DNA of 64,000 nt from JAWODU01 sp046483125 (GTDB lineage: Bacteria > Verrucomicrobiota > Kiritimatiellia > UBA8416 > JAWODU01). Below are positions 62,708-64,000 of the stretch, piece by piece. The stretch covers positions 4,518-68,517 of the forward strand of contig JAWODU010000019.1 of NCBI GenBank assembly GCA_046483125.1, in the 5' to 3' direction. The number at the start of each line of letters is the position of its first letter. Positions within the stretch are counted from its first letter, which is position 1. Under the pieces are notes generated by a model. The model searched no databases, was not told the DNA's origin, and saw only the letters and a program-made list of their open reading frames with translations. The translations under genes were made by a program, and so were the position numbers.

Positions 62708-63769
62708 CTACAGCAGAAACTGTATCCCCAGAAGCGCCGTGTCGTCGTTGTCGCCCCACCGGTACTCTACTCCCGCCCGGGCGTTATGTCCTCTTATGTG
62801 GTAGTGCAGTCCCGCAGTGTAGTCCGTGGTGCGGTCGCTTTCATCCGGACTCTGCGTGCTGTATTTCAGCGTGGCCATTGCCGGACCGGCGCTTAAACCG
62901 CTCTCCACAAAACCGGTGTTGCCGGCGAAAAGAGCGTTTTCCCAGTCAGAGTACGCCCCGTTCAGAGTAAGGAAAGAACCGCCGAGGTTGAAACCGGACT
63001 GCACGTCAACCACCCAGGCTTTCGAGTTCTTTTCCTCCGTTGCTCCTTCGGCTGTTTCGGTAAGGGTAGCGCTGTCCTGTATGTCGCCGCCCACACCGAC
63101 TGAAAGATATGAATCATCGCTCAGACGGCTCTGGGAATAGAACCACCCCGTTTCGGCTTCGCCCACCAGGTTCACCGCCAGGTGTCCCGTGCATCTCGGT
63201 TCCGCGTTCGGGCTTTTTATTCCATCCGCATCGTCGTAGCCGTCGAAGACCCCGCCGCAGTAGGATACGCGCGGGCCGAAGTTGCCGTGCAGTTCAATGC
63301 CGTAGTCGCGCCATACAAAATGATTCACGAACTTGATCGTGGACGCATTGTAGTCTATGCCGAGAAGAGAGGCCGCCGAGGACCGGTTCTCGAAAGAAAA
63401 CGGCAGTAGTATCAGCCCCGCCTCCAGCCAGTGATCACCCGTCCAGTGATCCGCGGGACCGAGCCTCAGGTCGACAAATGCGTCCTGTATGTCCGTGGAA
63501 GACGAGCCGCTTCCGGCCTTTCCGGCGTTGTCGTTGTCCGTCTCAACGAAAAAACGCACGCCGTCGGTCACTCCGCCGGAAATGATCAGGCGTCCCCGGC
63601 GAAGGTAGACGTCCGCTTCCGGGTCGGCGTTTTCAGCATAGGAACAGTGTACCTGCCCAAGGAAGGAAACTTTCATCCAGCTTTCCCCCTCCAGCTCCCA
63701 TTTCGGACCAGCCTGGGCCCCGACAGCCGCCAGTATTCCTGCCATTGCGGTAACAATAATACGTTTCAT
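62708..63769 (-). CDS. OprO/OprP-type outer-membrane porin
   Basis: A 353-residue outer-membrane beta-barrel. The signal peptide runs to Ala19 (AAVGAQA). Repeated amphipathic strands with glycine-aromatic turns and the N-terminal FLGQVHCSYAENADPEADVYLRRGRLIISGG motif fit phosphate-selective porins; the C-terminus ends ALLGIQFLL with a terminal hydrophobic residue as required for barrel insertion. The open frame reaches 63934, but the ATG 63769 starts the signal peptide and has GGAG before it. Substrate specificity is unknown. Confidence 0.87.
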   Translation of the reverse strand: MKRIIVTAMAGILAAVGAQAGPKWELEGESWMKVSFLGQVHCSYAENADPEADVYLRRGRLIISGGVTDGVRFFVETDNDNAGKAGSGSSSTDIQDAFVDLRLGPADHWTGDHWLEAGLILLPFSFENRSSAASLLGIDYNASTIKFVNHFVWRDYGIELHGNFGPRVSYCGGVFDGYDDADGIKSPNAEPRCTGHLAVNLVGEAETGWFYSQSRLSDDSYLSVGVGGDIQDSATLTETAEGATEEKNSKAWVVDVQSGFNLGGSFLTLNGAYSDWENALFAGNTGFVESGLSAGPAMATLKYSTQSPDESDRTTDYTAGLHYHIRGHNARAGVEYRWGDNDDTALLGIQFLL

Positions 63770-64000
63770 ATCCTTACTCCTCTCCAGACAAACGGTTCTG
63801 CCAAAGCTGACAGCACACTTTTCTGTGTAATTCGCTCTGTTGCAGGGGGTTGGCCACATCCTGGCTCTCTCCCCCGGTTTCAATACACTTAATCGCTTTC
63901 TTAACCGCCACCCTTTCCGCCGCGGCGGACGCACACCCTTAACCGACCTGCTTACTCGTCATGTGCCAGCCGTTGCAACAGAGTCGTTTAAGCGTATACG
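63770..64000. other. Upstream region of the porin gene
   Basis: 230 bases to the right edge. It probably carries the porin promoter, but I see no clear boxes and no further gene or RNA. Confidence 0.4.

Noticed and set aside
1..64000. CRISPR array
   Set aside because: No regularly spaced direct repeats of 25-40 bases with unique spacers were seen; the dispersed repeats are far apart and not arrayed.

Overview
The window is about 64 kb of GC-rich (by eye roughly 58 percent), densely coding bacterial DNA. Several traits point to the PVC superphylum (Kiritimatiellota, Lentisphaerota or Planctomycetota): OPT-like polytopic proteins of the DUF6785 type, a giant secreted protein with concanavalin-like domains, a stand-alone secretin N-terminal (STN) protein, an LA_2272-type repeat protein, non-pyrrolysine MttB homologues, and dispersed repeats of the type ATCCTGTTGATCCTGTC. 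This placement is inference. Fermentative or anaerobic habits are suggested by rubredoxin, ferredoxin, an iron-sulfur aldo/keto reductase and the MttB proteins.

Layout. 1-17.3 kb is almost all minus strand: the N-terminal 1,762 residues of a giant secreted protein running off the left edge, a lipoprotein esterase coupled to purL, then thiE, a DUF151 nuclease-like protein, a Kef-type antiporter coupled to a PTS EIIA protein, a class IV aminotransferase and lipA, ending at tRNA-Thr. 17.3-19.7 kb is an accessory island: a DUF6941 gene, a MazF toxin with a novel small partner, a RelBE pair, a decayed HicBA pair and a DUF4338/DruA-like fragment. 19.8-28 kb has a GH3 acyl-adenylating enzyme divergent from an alpha-oxoamine synthase and a GNAT protein, then ferredoxin, an LA_2272 protein, nadA, a short pyruvate kinase and an unknown membrane-anchored protein.

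27.9-44.7 kb is one long minus-strand gene run of 12 genes that reads as an osmolyte region: two MttB-type methyltransferases, a SAM methyltransferase, a sucrose-phosphate-synthase-like glycosyltransferase, a glycosyltransferase fused to a GalT-like nucleotidyltransferase, a sucrose-phosphatase-like HAD enzyme, an OpuC-type ABC importer, an asparagine-synthetase-like protein without its N-terminal cysteine, an STN protein and a GH94-like glycoside phosphorylase. 45-47.3 kb has a zupT remnant, rubredoxin, a TIGR02757 protein and an aldo/keto reductase.

47.4-62.7 kb is the most unusual block: an unknown protein, two large OPT-like membrane proteins (one with a long coiled-coil insertion), a 1,794-residue protein joining a degenerate M28 peptidase-like domain to an FtsX permease, and a PqqD-like protein, all facing away from two LolD/MacB-type ATPases, a short FtsX permease and a secreted CBM9-like protein. 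I suggest these form one envelope transport or mechanotransmission machine that has not been described as a unit. A phosphate-selective-type porin closes the window.

Intergenic DNA carries a family of palindromic repeats (three about 50 bp copies at 11.3, 13.0 and 24.8 kb inside longer composite units) and three copies of the ATCCTGTTGATCCTGTC repeat.
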